From Prorocentrum cordatum (lineage: Eukaryota > Sar > Dinophyceae > Prorocentrales > Prorocentraceae), in assembly GCA_963575745.1 (NCBI GenBank), contig CAUYUJ010014337.1:118821-182820 (forward strand): a stretch of DNA of 64,000 bases. Direction: 5' to 3'. Below are positions 32,256 to 41,039 of this stretch, in pieces. Below the pieces are notes generated by a model. The model did not search any database. It saw nothing but the letters and a program-made list of their open reading frames with translations, and was not told the DNA's origin. How positions within the stretch are numbered: the stretch's first letter is position 1; each line of letters starts with the position of its first letter. The translations under genes and the position numbers were made by a program.

Positions 32256-32475
32256 ATAGCCCCTATAGCCCTGTAGCCCTATAGCCCTAATAGCCCTATC
32301 GCCTTACAGCCTTATAGCCCTATAGCCCTATAGCCCTATACCCCCATAACCTTATAGCCCTACAGCCCCATACCCCTATAGCCCAATAGCCCTATAGCCC
32401 TGTGGCCTTGTAGCCCTATAACCCCATAGCCTTCTAGCCCTATAGCCTTACAGCCGCATTGCCCTAGAACCCTAA
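32256..32475. repeat. CCCTATAG degenerate array
   Basis: About 25 TAGCCCTATAGCCC-type units, 8-10 bp period, with CCTTATAG and CCCCATAG variants. Not the plant/algal telomere unit. Confidence 0.9.
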
Positions 32476-33735
32476 AAATATTATGATTGGGGCATTCTCC
32501 GGTATCATATATATATATACATCCCTGATAAGACTGTTATGATACGTGGTAGCCGTGTTGCTATTCGCCTTGTAATTTCGGGTGGAAAACGGGTTGGGGC
32601 CCCGGCTGAATGGGGGGAGGAAAGGGCTCTGGGCCCTTGGTGAAGATATCGCTTGGGCAGCGGGGCTGCACTACGATCGCCATCGTATTGCTTGTTGTTA
32701 CCCGTTGGTCGGAGGAAGCAAGTCAAAACAATAAGTAGGAAGATGGCCCATTAGATGACACGGCAAAACCACATCGATTATTCAAATAGGAAGGCGCCTA
32801 AAGTAGATTGGAATCTGGGAATTCAAAAATACCTAATTTCAACGACCACCGTCTGATTCGGGTACTGGTCGTTACGTCGGGTGAAGAGGGGGTGGGGCCC
32901 CAGGTCAAGGCAACGCTTGGGCGGCGGGGCTGCGCTGCTATCACCATCGTATGCGAGCGAACACCTTGACTTGCAGGGGGGGTCCAAGCCCACCCACCCA
33001 CCCCACGCAAGACCGACACCGTAACCCCGGGAAGGGGGGAGGGTGGTCGTGTGCGCTCGCTCAACGACGGTGACGCGCCACGAGATAGGACAGTCTCGGG
33101 GATGCACGGAGGACAAGTGGCCTGCTCACGGTGGACAGCGGACGCACGGCAGGTGCATGGTGGATGCGCGGCGGATGCCGGAAGGCCAGCCTGCACGGCG
33201 GATGCACGCCCGCCACCGCGCTGCGCGCCGCGCAGCGGGCCCTTGGGCTCTCGGTCGTCAGCCTGCCCTCTTTCGAGGCGGGGCCTTCGACGCATGATGC
33301 CCCGCATGTGTCCACTCTGCGCTCCTCGCTCCGGCCTTCGGCCTGTCGGGCACACGCTGGCATGGGTCAGTGCTCCGTGGATCTGGGGCGCGAGCGCCAG
33401 ATCCACGGCGCGGACCGGGGACAGTGCCGCCCCGAAGCAGGAGGCCAGTGCCGCCTGACTGGGCGACGGCGCGCGCCGATGCTGCACGGAAGCGGGGCCG
33501 CCAGGAACCCGCGCGCCTGAGTCCATGCTCGCGCTTCCTCGAGCCTGGCCCCCCCTCCCCACAAGTCAAACTGTCCACGCAGCTGGCGTATTTCCCCCCC
33601 GAGCTCCCCACCCTTTGCGGCGGGAAGTGGCGATCGCACTGCCCCCGATCCAGCAAAAAAGCGGCGAAGCGGGACGGAGAACAGCTGTAACGCAAGGGTC
33701 TGGCCTTCCCCTGCCAGTCGCGGAGAGCCGGGGGG
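32476..33735. other. Non-coding stretch with two related blocks
   Basis: 32575-32700 and 32850-32960 share GGGGTGGGGCCCC-type, AACGCTTGGGC-type, GCGGGGCTGC and ATCACCATCGTAT-type words in the same order, an old direct duplication. 33120-33215 has GCACGGCGGATGCA-type short repeats. No gene is recognised to 33735. Confidence 0.55.
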
Positions 33736-33775
33736 TGGCGCCGTGGTCGTCGTCGTAGTCGTCGTCGTCGTCCCC
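33736..33775. repeat. GTC triplet tract
   Basis: GTCGTCGTCGTAGTCGTC units. Confidence 0.85.
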
Positions 33776-33964
33776 AAACCCCCGGCGTTGCGACTCTCTC
33801 GCGACGTGGACCCCCCGGGAGGCCTGGCCCGCGTGGGCCCCTGCAGGCCCCGAGCCCCTGCGCGGGGGACCGGCGTCCCCACCCCGCGTCGCGTCGGAGC
33901 AGTCCGCGAGGCACGGCGAGGGCCCCCGGAGGTCGCTCACGGGAGCGAGCATCCCGCGCAGATT

Positions 33965-34120
33965 CCCAGGAGGAGCAGGAAGAGGAGGAGGAGGAGGAGG
34001 AGGAGGAGGAAGAGGAGGAGGAGGAGGAGGAGGAGGAGGATGAGGAGCAGAGAGGAGGGAGGAGGGAGAAGGGAGGAGGGAGGGAGGAGGGAGGGGGGAG
34101 GAGGGAGGAGGGTGCCCAAG
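33965..34120. repeat. GGA/GAG array
   Basis: Purine-only GGA array grading into GGAGGGAGGAGG. Confidence 0.9.
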
Positions 34121-34129
34121 GTCAGCAAA

Positions 34130-34580
34130 AAAGGAGGCGACCAAGCTTTCGGGCAGCGTCCAGCCGTGACGACGCGGAGAGCCTGCGAGGGCCCAAGAGC
34201 CTCGAAGCCCGAGCTCGGAGGTTCCAACCTCTCGATCATCCCGCGGAGAGTCCCGTCACAACGCGAGGGAGATGTCCAAGGTCCGCAAAAGGATGACTAC
34301 CTACCAGACCACCCCAACCCAACCCGAAGACCCGAATTTCGGGTTGGGGGGGGGTACGGCTTCCACATGTGTTTTCTCGATGTTCCCCGACCCCCCCCCC
34401 CCACTGGAAATGGAGGTCAATTTGAGGCCTTCGGGTTGGGTTGGGGTGGTTTGGTGGGTGGTGAAAAGGAGGCGCGCCCCCAGAGCACCAAGCTTTCGGG
34501 CAGCGTCCAGCCCGTGACGACGCGGAGAGCCTGCGAGGGCCCAAGCAAGAGCCTCGAAGCCCGAGCTCCGAGGTTACAAC
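34130..34580. repeat. Direct duplication bracketing a T2 element
   Basis: A block of about 100 bp (CAAGCTTTCGGGCAGCGTCC, GCCTGCGAGGGCCCAAG, CCTCGAAGCCCGAGCTC) occurs at 34137-34228 and again at 34489-34576, with a T2 element between them. Identity is high, so the duplication is recent. Confidence 0.8.
34293..34464 (+). mobile_element. T2-family TIR element, copy 1
   Basis: Left end CTACCAGACCACCCCAACCC and right end GGGTTGGGGTGGTTTGGTGG are inverted repeats of about 28 bp. The interior has ATTTCGGGTTGGGGGGG, TTCCACATGTGTTTTCT and ACTGGAAATGGAGG. About 170 bp, no coding capacity; other copies at 34838-35002 and 54160-54325. Confidence 0.8.
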
Positions 34581-34789
34581 CTCGATCGTCGAGGGGGCAA
34601 GGGGCCTGGATTCGCGTTTTCGCCGTCGTCGTCGGCGGCGTCATCATCATCGCCGTCGTCGCCGTCGCCATCGCGAGCCCCAGTGCACGCGCAGAGGGCC
34701 TGTTGGCGAGCGGGTCGGTCCACCCAAAGGTACACGCAGTCCTGGGTACCGCGCGCGCGCGGCCGGGGCACAGGCCAAATCTACAGGTT

Positions 34790-35122
34790 CGGAGGCAACT
34801 GCTGGGAGGCCTTCGTAGGAACCGTGAAAGGCTATGATGACTACCTACCAGACCATCCCAACCCAATCCGAAGACCCGAATTTCGGGTTGGGGGGGTACG
34901 GGTTCCACATGTGTTTTCTTAGTGTTCCTCCCCCCACCCATGGGAAATGGAGGGGAAATTGAGGCCTTCGGGTTGGGTTGGGGTGGTTTGGTGGGTGGTG
35001 ATGTGAGGCCAGCATGAATGGCGATGGAGCCGGATGGAACCAGATCAAGCCCAGGATTCAACCCTGCTAAGCCGGATCAAACGGGAGTAAACGGGAATTT
35101 CGGAAGCCAGGGTAAACGGTGC
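34790..35122 (+). mobile_element. T5-family element interrupted by T2 and abutting B2
   Basis: GGAGGCAACTGCTGGGAGGC at 34791 is a T5 left end. After a nested T2 copy, T5-like text resumes at 35003 (AAGCCGGATCAAACGGGAG, AATTTCGGAAGCCAGGG). It stops at 35122 where the tyrosine-recombinase element begins, without a T5 right end. Confidence 0.6.
34838..35002 (+). mobile_element. T2-family TIR element, copy 2
   Basis: Same ends and interior as copy 1 (CTACCAGACCATCCCAACCC left, GGGTTGGGGTGGTTTGGTGG right). Nested inside a T5 element. Confidence 0.8.
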
Positions 35123-35196
35123 TTTAGAGGCTCACCACCGGGCAGGCTGGGCGACGGGCACAGCGGATGGCCCCGCTCTGAACTCACAATCCCCAA
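35123..35196 (-). repeat. B2 split direct repeat and terminal word
   Basis: 35141-35196 repeats 35577-35635 (GGGCGACGGGCACAGCGGAT, CCCCGCTCTGAACTCACAAT). It is followed toward the element end by the 18-nt word TTTAGAGGCTCACCACCG (35123-35140), which also sits beside A2 at 35409-35426. Confidence 0.85.
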
Positions 35197-35254
35197 TACC
35201 GGGAAAGGAGGCAGAAAAGTACGAAGACGAAAGAAGGGAGGGAGGGAACAGGGA

Positions 35255-35408
35255 GAACTTGAGACGGAGAACACATGCATAACACGTTATACAGACGGCG
35301 CATCTGCTGCTCCCCGCCCCCCCCCGATGTCCAAGGTAAAGGTCGGGGGGGGGGGAAGGGGTGAGAGGTGGAGGCCCGAAAAAGTCATTGTATCTTATAC
35401 AACACACA
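35255..35408 (-). repeat. A2 split direct repeat
   Basis: 154 bp matching 42388-42540 apart from one base in a G-run. On the plus strand it starts GAACTTGAGACGGAGAACAC and ends CTTATACAACACACA. Confidence 0.92.
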
Positions 35409-35576
35409 TTTAGAGGCTCACCACCGAAAAACTCACCCCAAGACAGGAGCAGCGGAAAGGCGCCAGCCAAAATAAATCAGGACCACGAGGCAACAGCGAT
35501 GGACCGACGATTTTCGGTCCTGACAGATGATCCGGGTGCCGCCGAGAGCGGCGGCTTCCTTTGCTGAAGTCCAGAG

Positions 35577-35635
35577 GCGGGCTGGCCGGGCGACGGGCAC
35601 AGCGGATGGCCCCGCTCTGAACTCACAATCCCCAA
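35577..35635 (-). repeat. B1 split direct repeat
   Basis: Internal copy of B, between the recombinase ORF and A2. About 150 bp of unique sequence and the 18-nt terminal word separate B1 from A2; the corresponding 150 bp is missing in B2. Confidence 0.85.
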
Positions 35636-35757
35636 CCCACCGCTGATACGCACAGCGCCTGGATGATGTGGCCCAGGGCTCTGGGTGGGCGGGGTTGCCA
35701 CGTCAGCCGAAATCATTCTGCCTCCACCAGACCAAAAAATCAAATGAGTAAAAGCAT

Positions 35758-36786
35758 TCACTCTCGCGCCATCTTTGGACGCGGTGCCTGTCTGGCCAAG
35801 AGCTCCCGGCCACGAGCCATCACGGCGGCAGGCACAGCCGCCCTTGCGGCCACCAAGGCGTGCGTCTTCATGTAGCGCAGCACCGACTTCTCCGAAGCCC
35901 AGCGGCCCCGCCGCTGGATGGCCCACACCGTTCGGTAGCCCTCCGCCGCGTCGTGGCTGGGGCCAGAGTGCCTCGCGGAGTGGGCGGGGAAGGCTGCGAT
36001 GCCGATGTCGTCACTGGCCTTCCGAAGGGCCCGACGGTAGGACTCCACCGAGCAGCCGAAGACCAGCTCGCCCGGCTTCTTGGCGGCCTTGCGCGCCCGC
36101 AGCATGTCGGCGATGTGCGGGCGATCAATCAGCACGCCCTGCCTCACTCCCGTCTTGGTGCGCTCGTTCCGCTCCTGCACTCCCAGCTTGATGGCCACCA
36201 CGTCGTTGTCGGCGTCCACGATGTCCTCGACCCGCAGCGCGAAGACCTCCGCCGAGCGCAGGTAGGCGTCGACTGCCAGCGCTGCTGCGTCTGCTGCCTC
36301 CACGGCCCCGGCCAGCCTCATGGCCTCGTCCAGGGCGGCCCACACCTCGAGCGGCTGGGGCCCACCCTCGCCGGCAACGTGCATCTTGTGCCACGCCCTC
36401 AGAGCGCGGTTGGCGCGCGGAAGGCCCGTAGATAGCTCAGGCCACACGAAAGCCATGCCGTGCACCACGTAGTCACCCCTGTGCGGGCCCACCTCCTCGT
36501 CCTCGACCAGGTAGTCAAGGTAGACCAGGATGGAGTTGTCGATCTCCTCCCTGCTCATCATTGGAAGGTCGAGGTCCAGCGCGAACTCCAGGAATCGCCG
36601 CACGTTGGGCACGTAGCAGTTGAGGGCCGTCTTCTTCCCCACCGAGTAGGGCAGAAGCGACAGCCCAGCCTCCGAGGTCTGCACGGGGCCAGATGATCCA
36701 GCTCTCTGACTCTCATTTCGTCGATTGGTGGCGTGCATCCGCCGATCCTGGGAATGGTGACGCAGACGACCATCGGCGAGCGGCAT
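35758..36786 (-). CDS. Tyrosine recombinase of DIRS-order element
   Basis: 342 residues if started at ATG 36786 (a second Met at 36738 is possible). It follows the RT-RNase H-MT ORF by about 60 bp. An N-terminal helical core-binding-like region (YVPNVRRFLEFALDLDLP) precedes the catalytic domain. Catalytic landmarks are AYLRSAEVFALR (Arg I, about 36250-36270), HSARHSG (His-x-x-Arg, about 35960-35980), RRGRWAS (His/Trp position) and VLRYMK (nucleophile Tyr, about 35870). All the expected residues are present, so the enzyme should join the circular DNA intermediate to chromosomal sites. The C-terminus ends about 60 residues after the nucleophile with a TGA at 35758. Confidence 0.88.
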   Translation of the reverse strand: MPLADGRLRHHSQDRRMHATNRRNESQRAGSSGPVQTSEAGLSLLPYSVGKKTALNCYVPNVRRFLEFALDLDLPMMSREEIDNSILVYLDYLVEDEEVGPHRGDYVVHGMAFVWPELSTGLPRANRALRAWHKMHVAGEGGPQPLEVWAALDEAMRLAGAVEAADAAALAVDAYLRSAEVFALRVEDIVDADNDVVAIKLGVQERNERTKTGVRQGVLIDRPHIADMLRARKAAKKPGELVFGCSVESYRRALRKASDDIGIAAFPAHSARHSGPSHDAAEGYRTVWAIQRRGRWASEKSVLRYMKTHALVAARAAVPAAVMARGRELLARQAPRPKMARE

Positions 36787-36848
36787 CCCGTGGCAGGACC
36801 GAGGGAGGAAGCAGCAGGCCACGACGCTGAGCCACGTCCCGGAGACGG

Positions 36849-39800
36849 TCACCCTGAGGCCTCCAGGAAGGAGGCGGGCAGCACGTCGATGTCCCGTATG
36901 TTGCGCCGCCTCCGCTCGAGCGTCTCCTTGATCAGCAGCTCCACGGCCCTCTCCGTGAACTCCGCCTCGCGCCGCTCGCACCCGTCCAGCATGGCGTCCA
37001 GGTGGCACTCGGCCAGCACGCGGCAGAGCTCGGACGAGTAAGCCTGAGCTACCCGCGTCCTGAAACGTCCCGTCTCGTCCTTCCCGCACAAGCTCGCCGT
37101 GTGCGTCTTGTGAATGCATGGGCGAATGAGCCGCTCCAGGTGCTTGGCTGTCCCCGATATCGTGGTCAACTTGAGCGCAGGACAGCCCCACATACACTGA
37201 GGAAAAGTCACCCTGTAGGCCCCGAGAACCTCCTCCCATTCCAGCACCTCGGGCGTTGCGAAGATCGAGGGGAACGGCGGCTTCCCAGGGTCGGCAGGAT
37301 GCTCCAGCGAGACTGAGCCCCCTCGGAGGGCGATCGCCCTGAGTACGCGCAGGCTGCTCAACAGCTGCGCCGAGCCCATCTCCACCTTCCTCAAGTCGGC
37401 GCCATGGAGACCTGGGCGGCCCCACGGGTGCGAGCGAAGGCGCACAGGCGGGGGTCCTCCAGGCTGGAAGCGCACCCTCGACCACGTAGCGCACGAAGGT
37501 CCAGCATGGCCTCCATCCACCTCCAGCTCGGCGAGCAGCTCCAGCCTCCGCACGTTCACCTCCTCGGACAGGTCGAACTCGGGCCCGAACCCGATGTCCA
37601 CGTTCGTGCACTGCACCACGTACCCCCGACCGGCCGCGAGGCGGGCGAGCCAGAACTCCAAGTCGCCCGACCGTGTGTGGCCGCTGCAGAGGTGAAAGAA
37701 GCGCAGCACCTTCACCCTCACGGACCGGCCCAGCCGCAGCGGCGCGAAGGGATCCTCCTCCGCGATGTCCGCCAACTCCTCGATCACCTGCCCCGTCTCG
37801 GCGGGCAGCACGGTCTCCCCCTGCAGTCGCTCCTTCGGCGCCTGCCCGATCGGGAAGCCCCGGCTGGGGCCGTCGCTGTGGTTGCGGTCGGACGGCACCC
37901 AACGCCAATACTCCCTCATGCCGCAACCCAGGTCGATCGCGGCCATCCGGCGGCACAGGATGAGGATCGGCTTGCTGGCCGACCTGCCCTTGCTGAAGCC
38001 GCCCAGGCACACCATGGAGTCGGTGATGCGAAGGTGCCGGCGACCCCAGCTCGCACGCGACCGAGCGGAGTGCCTCACCGCCGCCAGGCCCGTCCTCATC
38101 TCCAGAAGGTTGATGTGCTCCTTCTCGTCCCAGCGCCAGCGAACTACCTCCTTCCACCTCGACATGTCGTCCCAGCAAGCGTGCACCGGCGGTGCCCTCA
38201 CGCGCATCCCGAGCTCGACTCCCTCGGCGACTCGCCGATACGCCTCGCCTTCTGCCCAGGAGTCCGCCGCCCAGGAAGACGAGATGCCAGTCCAGACGGT
38301 CCACCCTCCTCTGACAGCAAAGCGTGCCTCTCGACGCATCTCCTGGATGTCGGCCTGGGCTGAGATGATGGCCCCCCCGTAGAGGCTCGCGTCGAACATC
38401 GTCACCGTGGGGTCCCAGGGCATGGCCAGGTCGACAGACACCAGCGGCACCACAGCCGCTGCCACGGCCAGCTCGCGAAGGACCTCGTCGGGTAGCCGAC
38501 GGCGGGGGCCCCCTCGGAACTCCATGCACCAGTGGTAGACCTCCGAGAAAACGCTCAGGGCCCCTCGAGTGATCAGAAAGCCCCAGGACAGGATACCCAC
38601 GATCTTGGCCACCGCGTCCGGGAACTCCGACCTCTGCCTGAGGATCTCGCTCACCCCGGCCACGGCCAGCCACATCTTGTCCTGGTTCGGGGCGAGGCGT
38701 GTGCCCACGAAGTCTCCACCGATCATCCGAGCCTGTCCCGAGCAGTCGTCCTTGTGCACGTTGAGAACCGCGGCGTTCACCAGGTACTTGGCCCCCAACC
38801 AGATGTCCCTGATCTGCGTAGGCGGCTCGGCGTCGGCGACGGGAGGGTAGTCCACCCCGATGATGCCGAAGTCGTCGATGTACTCGTAGTGGGCCGCAGG
38901 TACCTCCCGACTGATCAGGGGCAGCGGACCGCCTTCTGCCAGACGCTGCTCTTCGGCGAGGGCGGGCATGCCCACGGAGGGACCAGAGTTGAACAGGTCC
39001 TCCATCGTCGTCTGAGCCATCCAGCAGGCCCACGAGAAACCCATCAGCGCCACCCGCACACCGACATGCTCGCCCGACCCGCTCAGGCGGGCGTCCGCGG
39101 GGAGAACGTCGAGCAGCTCCGAAGCCCGGACACCGGGCAGCACGAAGTAGGGCGCGATCGCCTCGCCCAGGTCCAACGTGTAGTAGAAGTCGGGGAGGTC
39201 GCCAGTACCAAAAACCATTCGAGCGCCCTCCTCCGTCATCTCCTCTGAAACGTCCAAGAACGACATGGCACTGACACCGCCCATTGCACACCACGGCGGA
39301 GCCCGCCATCGTAGGTTGGAACGCCGCTGATCGAAGACCAAACGCAATGACACCAGAGGCTCGCCGTCCACGATCTCGGCCTTCTTCACCACACAGAAGA
39401 GCCCAACCTCGTCCACCTTGGACTCGCAGCGGCACAACATACCAGCCAGAGCCATGCGCCTGGCCAGCATCAGCATGTCCTTCTTGCGGCGGAAGTGCGG
39501 GTCCACGTAGTTCTTCACCTCCGCGGCCCTGACGCACTCCTCGCCATCCTCCTTCAGCATCTCCCTCTTGAAATCGTCCAACATCTGAGCCACTCTCGGC
39601 GACACAGACCTCGCACTCACCGGCATTGAGCCCGGAGGAGGAAGAGCGACCCGCTCCCAATGGGCGGGAAACGTTTCGCCCCGGTCTGGCAGTCGTACCT
39701 GTCCACCAGCACACCTCCTCCGCAGCTCGGCCAACCGTTGGGTATAGGTCGACCGGGATTGGTTCTCCGCCGCCGAAGCGGCGGGTCGCAGCCGCAAGAT

Positions 39801-40109
39801 TGCGGCTCCTCGCTCGGGCGTCGAGGGAGGCGATGGTAGGCGACGTACCTCCTCCAGCACACGCTTCGAGAGGTCCCCGTCCATGGTGCTGGGCAGTGGG
39901 CCTTGACCCCAGATCTCCCCAGGATGCAAGAGCTCGTCGCCTAACGTCCCACGATAAAGTTGGCGGAGTCCCAGCAAGCAACGATTGGCCCGCTGCGCAA
40001 TGTCCACCTCCTCCCGCCAACGTGAAAGTACCCGCCGTGAGCTCGACGTTGGCCTCTCCGGTCGTGGAAAGAGCACCACCTCCGACAGGATGTCCCGCCT
40101 CCTCGACAT
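36849..40109 (-). CDS. RT - RNase H - methyltransferase-like polyprotein
   Basis: 1086 residues from ATG 40109. RT (about residues 180-500): CVVKKAEIVDGEPLVSLRLV (fingers), FYYTLDLGEAI (motif A), MGFSWACWMAQ (motif B) and YEYIDDFGI (motif C, about residue 411). RNase H (about 560-760): TMFDASLYGG (Asp), NLLEMRTGLAAV (Glu), RITDSMVCLGG (Asp) and WVPSDRNHSDGPSRG, the arrangement typical of DIRS-type RNase H. The last 280 residues form a separate domain: FFHLCSGHTRSGDLEFWL, VDIGFGPEFDL, GPSCATWS and SLEHPAD. These match, in order, the SAM-binding loop, acidic loops, Pro-Cys catalytic motif and Glu-containing motif of C5-cytosine methyltransferases. DIRS/PAT elements are known to carry a methyltransferase domain usually described as adenine-type, so the cytosine-type look here is notable. 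The N-terminal 170 residues are unassigned. Confidence 0.88.
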   Translation of the reverse strand: MSRRRDILSEVVLFPRPERPTSSSRRVLSRWREEVDIAQRANRCLLGLRQLYRGTLGDELLHPGEIWGQGPLPSTMDGDLSKRVLEEVRRLPSPPSTPERGAAILRLRPAASAAENQSRSTYTQRLAELRRRCAGGQVRLPDRGETFPAHWERVALPPPGSMPVSARSVSPRVAQMLDDFKREMLKEDGEECVRAAEVKNYVDPHFRRKKDMLMLARRMALAGMLCRCESKVDEVGLFCVVKKAEIVDGEPLVSLRLVFDQRRSNLRWRAPPWCAMGGVSAMSFLDVSEEMTEEGARMVFGTGDLPDFYYTLDLGEAIAPYFVLPGVRASELLDVLPADARLSGSGEHVGVRVALMGFSWACWMAQTTMEDLFNSGPSVGMPALAEEQRLAEGGPLPLISREVPAAHYEYIDDFGIIGVDYPPVADAEPPTQIRDIWLGAKYLVNAAVLNVHKDDCSGQARMIGGDFVGTRLAPNQDKMWLAVAGVSEILRQRSEFPDAVAKIVGILSWGFLITRGALSVFSEVYHWCMEFRGGPRRRLPDEVLRELAVAAAVVPLVSVDLAMPWDPTVTMFDASLYGGAIISAQADIQEMRREARFAVRGGWTVWTGISSSWAADSWAEGEAYRRVAEGVELGMRVRAPPVHACWDDMSRWKEVVRWRWDEKEHINLLEMRTGLAAVRHSARSRASWGRRHLRITDSMVCLGGFSKGRSASKPILILCRRMAAIDLGCGMREYWRWVPSDRNHSDGPSRGFPIGQAPKERLQGETVLPAETGQVIEELADIAEEDPFAPLRLGRSVRVKVLRFFHLCSGHTRSGDLEFWLARLAAGRGYVVQCTNVDIGFGPEFDLSEEVNVRRLELLAELEVDGGHAGPSCATWSRVRFQPGGPPPVRLRSHPWGRPGLHGADLRKVEMGSAQLLSSLRVLRAIALRGGSVSLEHPADPGKPPFPSIFATPEVLEWEEVLGAYRVTFPQCMWGCPALKLTTISGTAKHLERLIRPCIHKTHTASLCGKDETGRFRTRVAQAYSSELCRVLAECHLDAMLDGCERREAEFTERAVELLIKETLERRRRNIRDIDVLPASFLEASG

Positions 40110-40292
40110 GAATAACCCAATTCGTCGTGCAGTAGATCACCTGCTGGAACCCGACGCTCTTGCCGAAGTCCCACAGACTCGAAAGCCAGAAGTAGAAGAG
40201 AAAAGTTGACCAGCCACGATGACGGTGCCGATCGCGTGCAGGGGCTCCTGGCGGACCTTCGCCAGTCAGCCCCGTGGGGTGTTCTCCGGGGC

Positions 40293-41039
40293 TCAAGGCG
40301 GGCTCGCACACCCGCCGTCCAGGTCCGTGCGTGCCTTGATCAGCTGCGCATCTCGACCCATTGCCTTCTTCACCTCTTCCTCGGCACTCATGACCCTGAT
40401 CGTGCTCTCGTCGGCCAGCTGCGGGTCCAAGCGACGCGCCGCCTCCCAGTCGACCTTGGACTTCCAGTTCTTGGCGTCCTTGGGCCTGCTCCAGTCGTCC
40501 CGGCAGTGCACATTGCGGTAGGCCCTCACCAACGCGTACCCCTTGCGGACCAGCCTCTCGAAGCTCACCTGGTTCAAGAGCCCCTTCTGGCGGTCCGTCA
40601 TGAGCATCGTGTCCACAGCCGCGAAGGTCGCAATCATCTCCCGCGCGGTGTTGCAATCGGTGAGACCACGATCCCTGATGTAGTCCCTCGCCCAAGCCTC
40701 CGCCGTCTTCCCGGTCGAGTAGACCTCCGAGAGCACGTCCGGCGCGATCCTCTCCCTGTAGCCTTCCGGCATCTTCGTGGCCCACTCCGAGGCCGGGCAC
40801 TCCTTGAAGTCCTCCAGCTGCTCCAGGAAGACCTGCTGCGGCATCTGAGCCTTGAACCTCATCCGCTTGATGGCCAAGGACACCGCCTCGGCGGGCTCTG
40901 TAGCAGCACGTTTGTCGGGAGTCTCCATGGGCACCGTCGCGTCCCCGCGGGCCGGCGATGTGGGGCCGTCCCCTGGGCCCACAAGCGTAGCAGGAGAGGG
41001 TCCCGCCGCTGCCGCAGAAGATCCCGCCACCGCACGCAC
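40293..41039 (-). CDS. Gag-like protein, second part (frame of the RT ORF)
   Basis: 248 codons ending TGA at 40293. After 45 low-complexity residues there is a coherent helical domain (SLAIKRMRFKAQMPQQVFLEQL, YRERIAPDVLSEVYSTGKTAEA, EMIATFAAVDTMLMTDRQKGL, VSFERLVRKGYALVRAYRN) consistent with a capsid-like fold, but no named family is recognised. It begins with GTG, not ATG, directly where the upstream frame turns into a shadow, so it is probably the continuation of the upstream ORF by splicing or frameshifting. About 180 bp without a clear ORF separates it from the RT ORF. Confidence 0.65.
   Translation of the reverse strand: MRAVAGSSAAAAGPSPATLVGPGDGPTSPARGDATVPMETPDKRAATEPAEAVSLAIKRMRFKAQMPQQVFLEQLEDFKECPASEWATKMPEGYRERIAPDVLSEVYSTGKTAEAWARDYIRDRGLTDCNTAREMIATFAAVDTMLMTDRQKGLLNQVSFERLVRKGYALVRAYRNVHCRDDWSRPKDAKNWKSKVDWEAARRLDPQLADESTIRVMSAEEEVKKAMGRDAQLIKARTDLDGGCASPP
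40898..41039 (-). other. Possible 142-nt intron joining the two Gag parts
   Basis: On the minus strand GTGCGT at 41039 and CTGCTACAG ending at 40898 bound a 142-nt segment. Removing it shifts the first Gag frame exactly into the second, fusing the coiled coil end EARLQG to EPAEAVSLAIKRM. The segment itself is Ala/Gly/Pro low complexity when translated. Programmed frameshifting near 41045 or a real indel are alternatives. Confidence 0.35.

Noticed and set aside
32256-32475. CCCTATAG array as telomeric DNA
   Set aside because: The unit is 8-10 bp and degenerate, unlike the 7-bp CCCTAAA telomere repeat, and it lies internally.
40110-40292. Stop readthrough between the second Gag part and the RT ORF
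   Set aside because: After the TGA at 40293 the same frame meets another stop within nine codons, so simple readthrough cannot link them.
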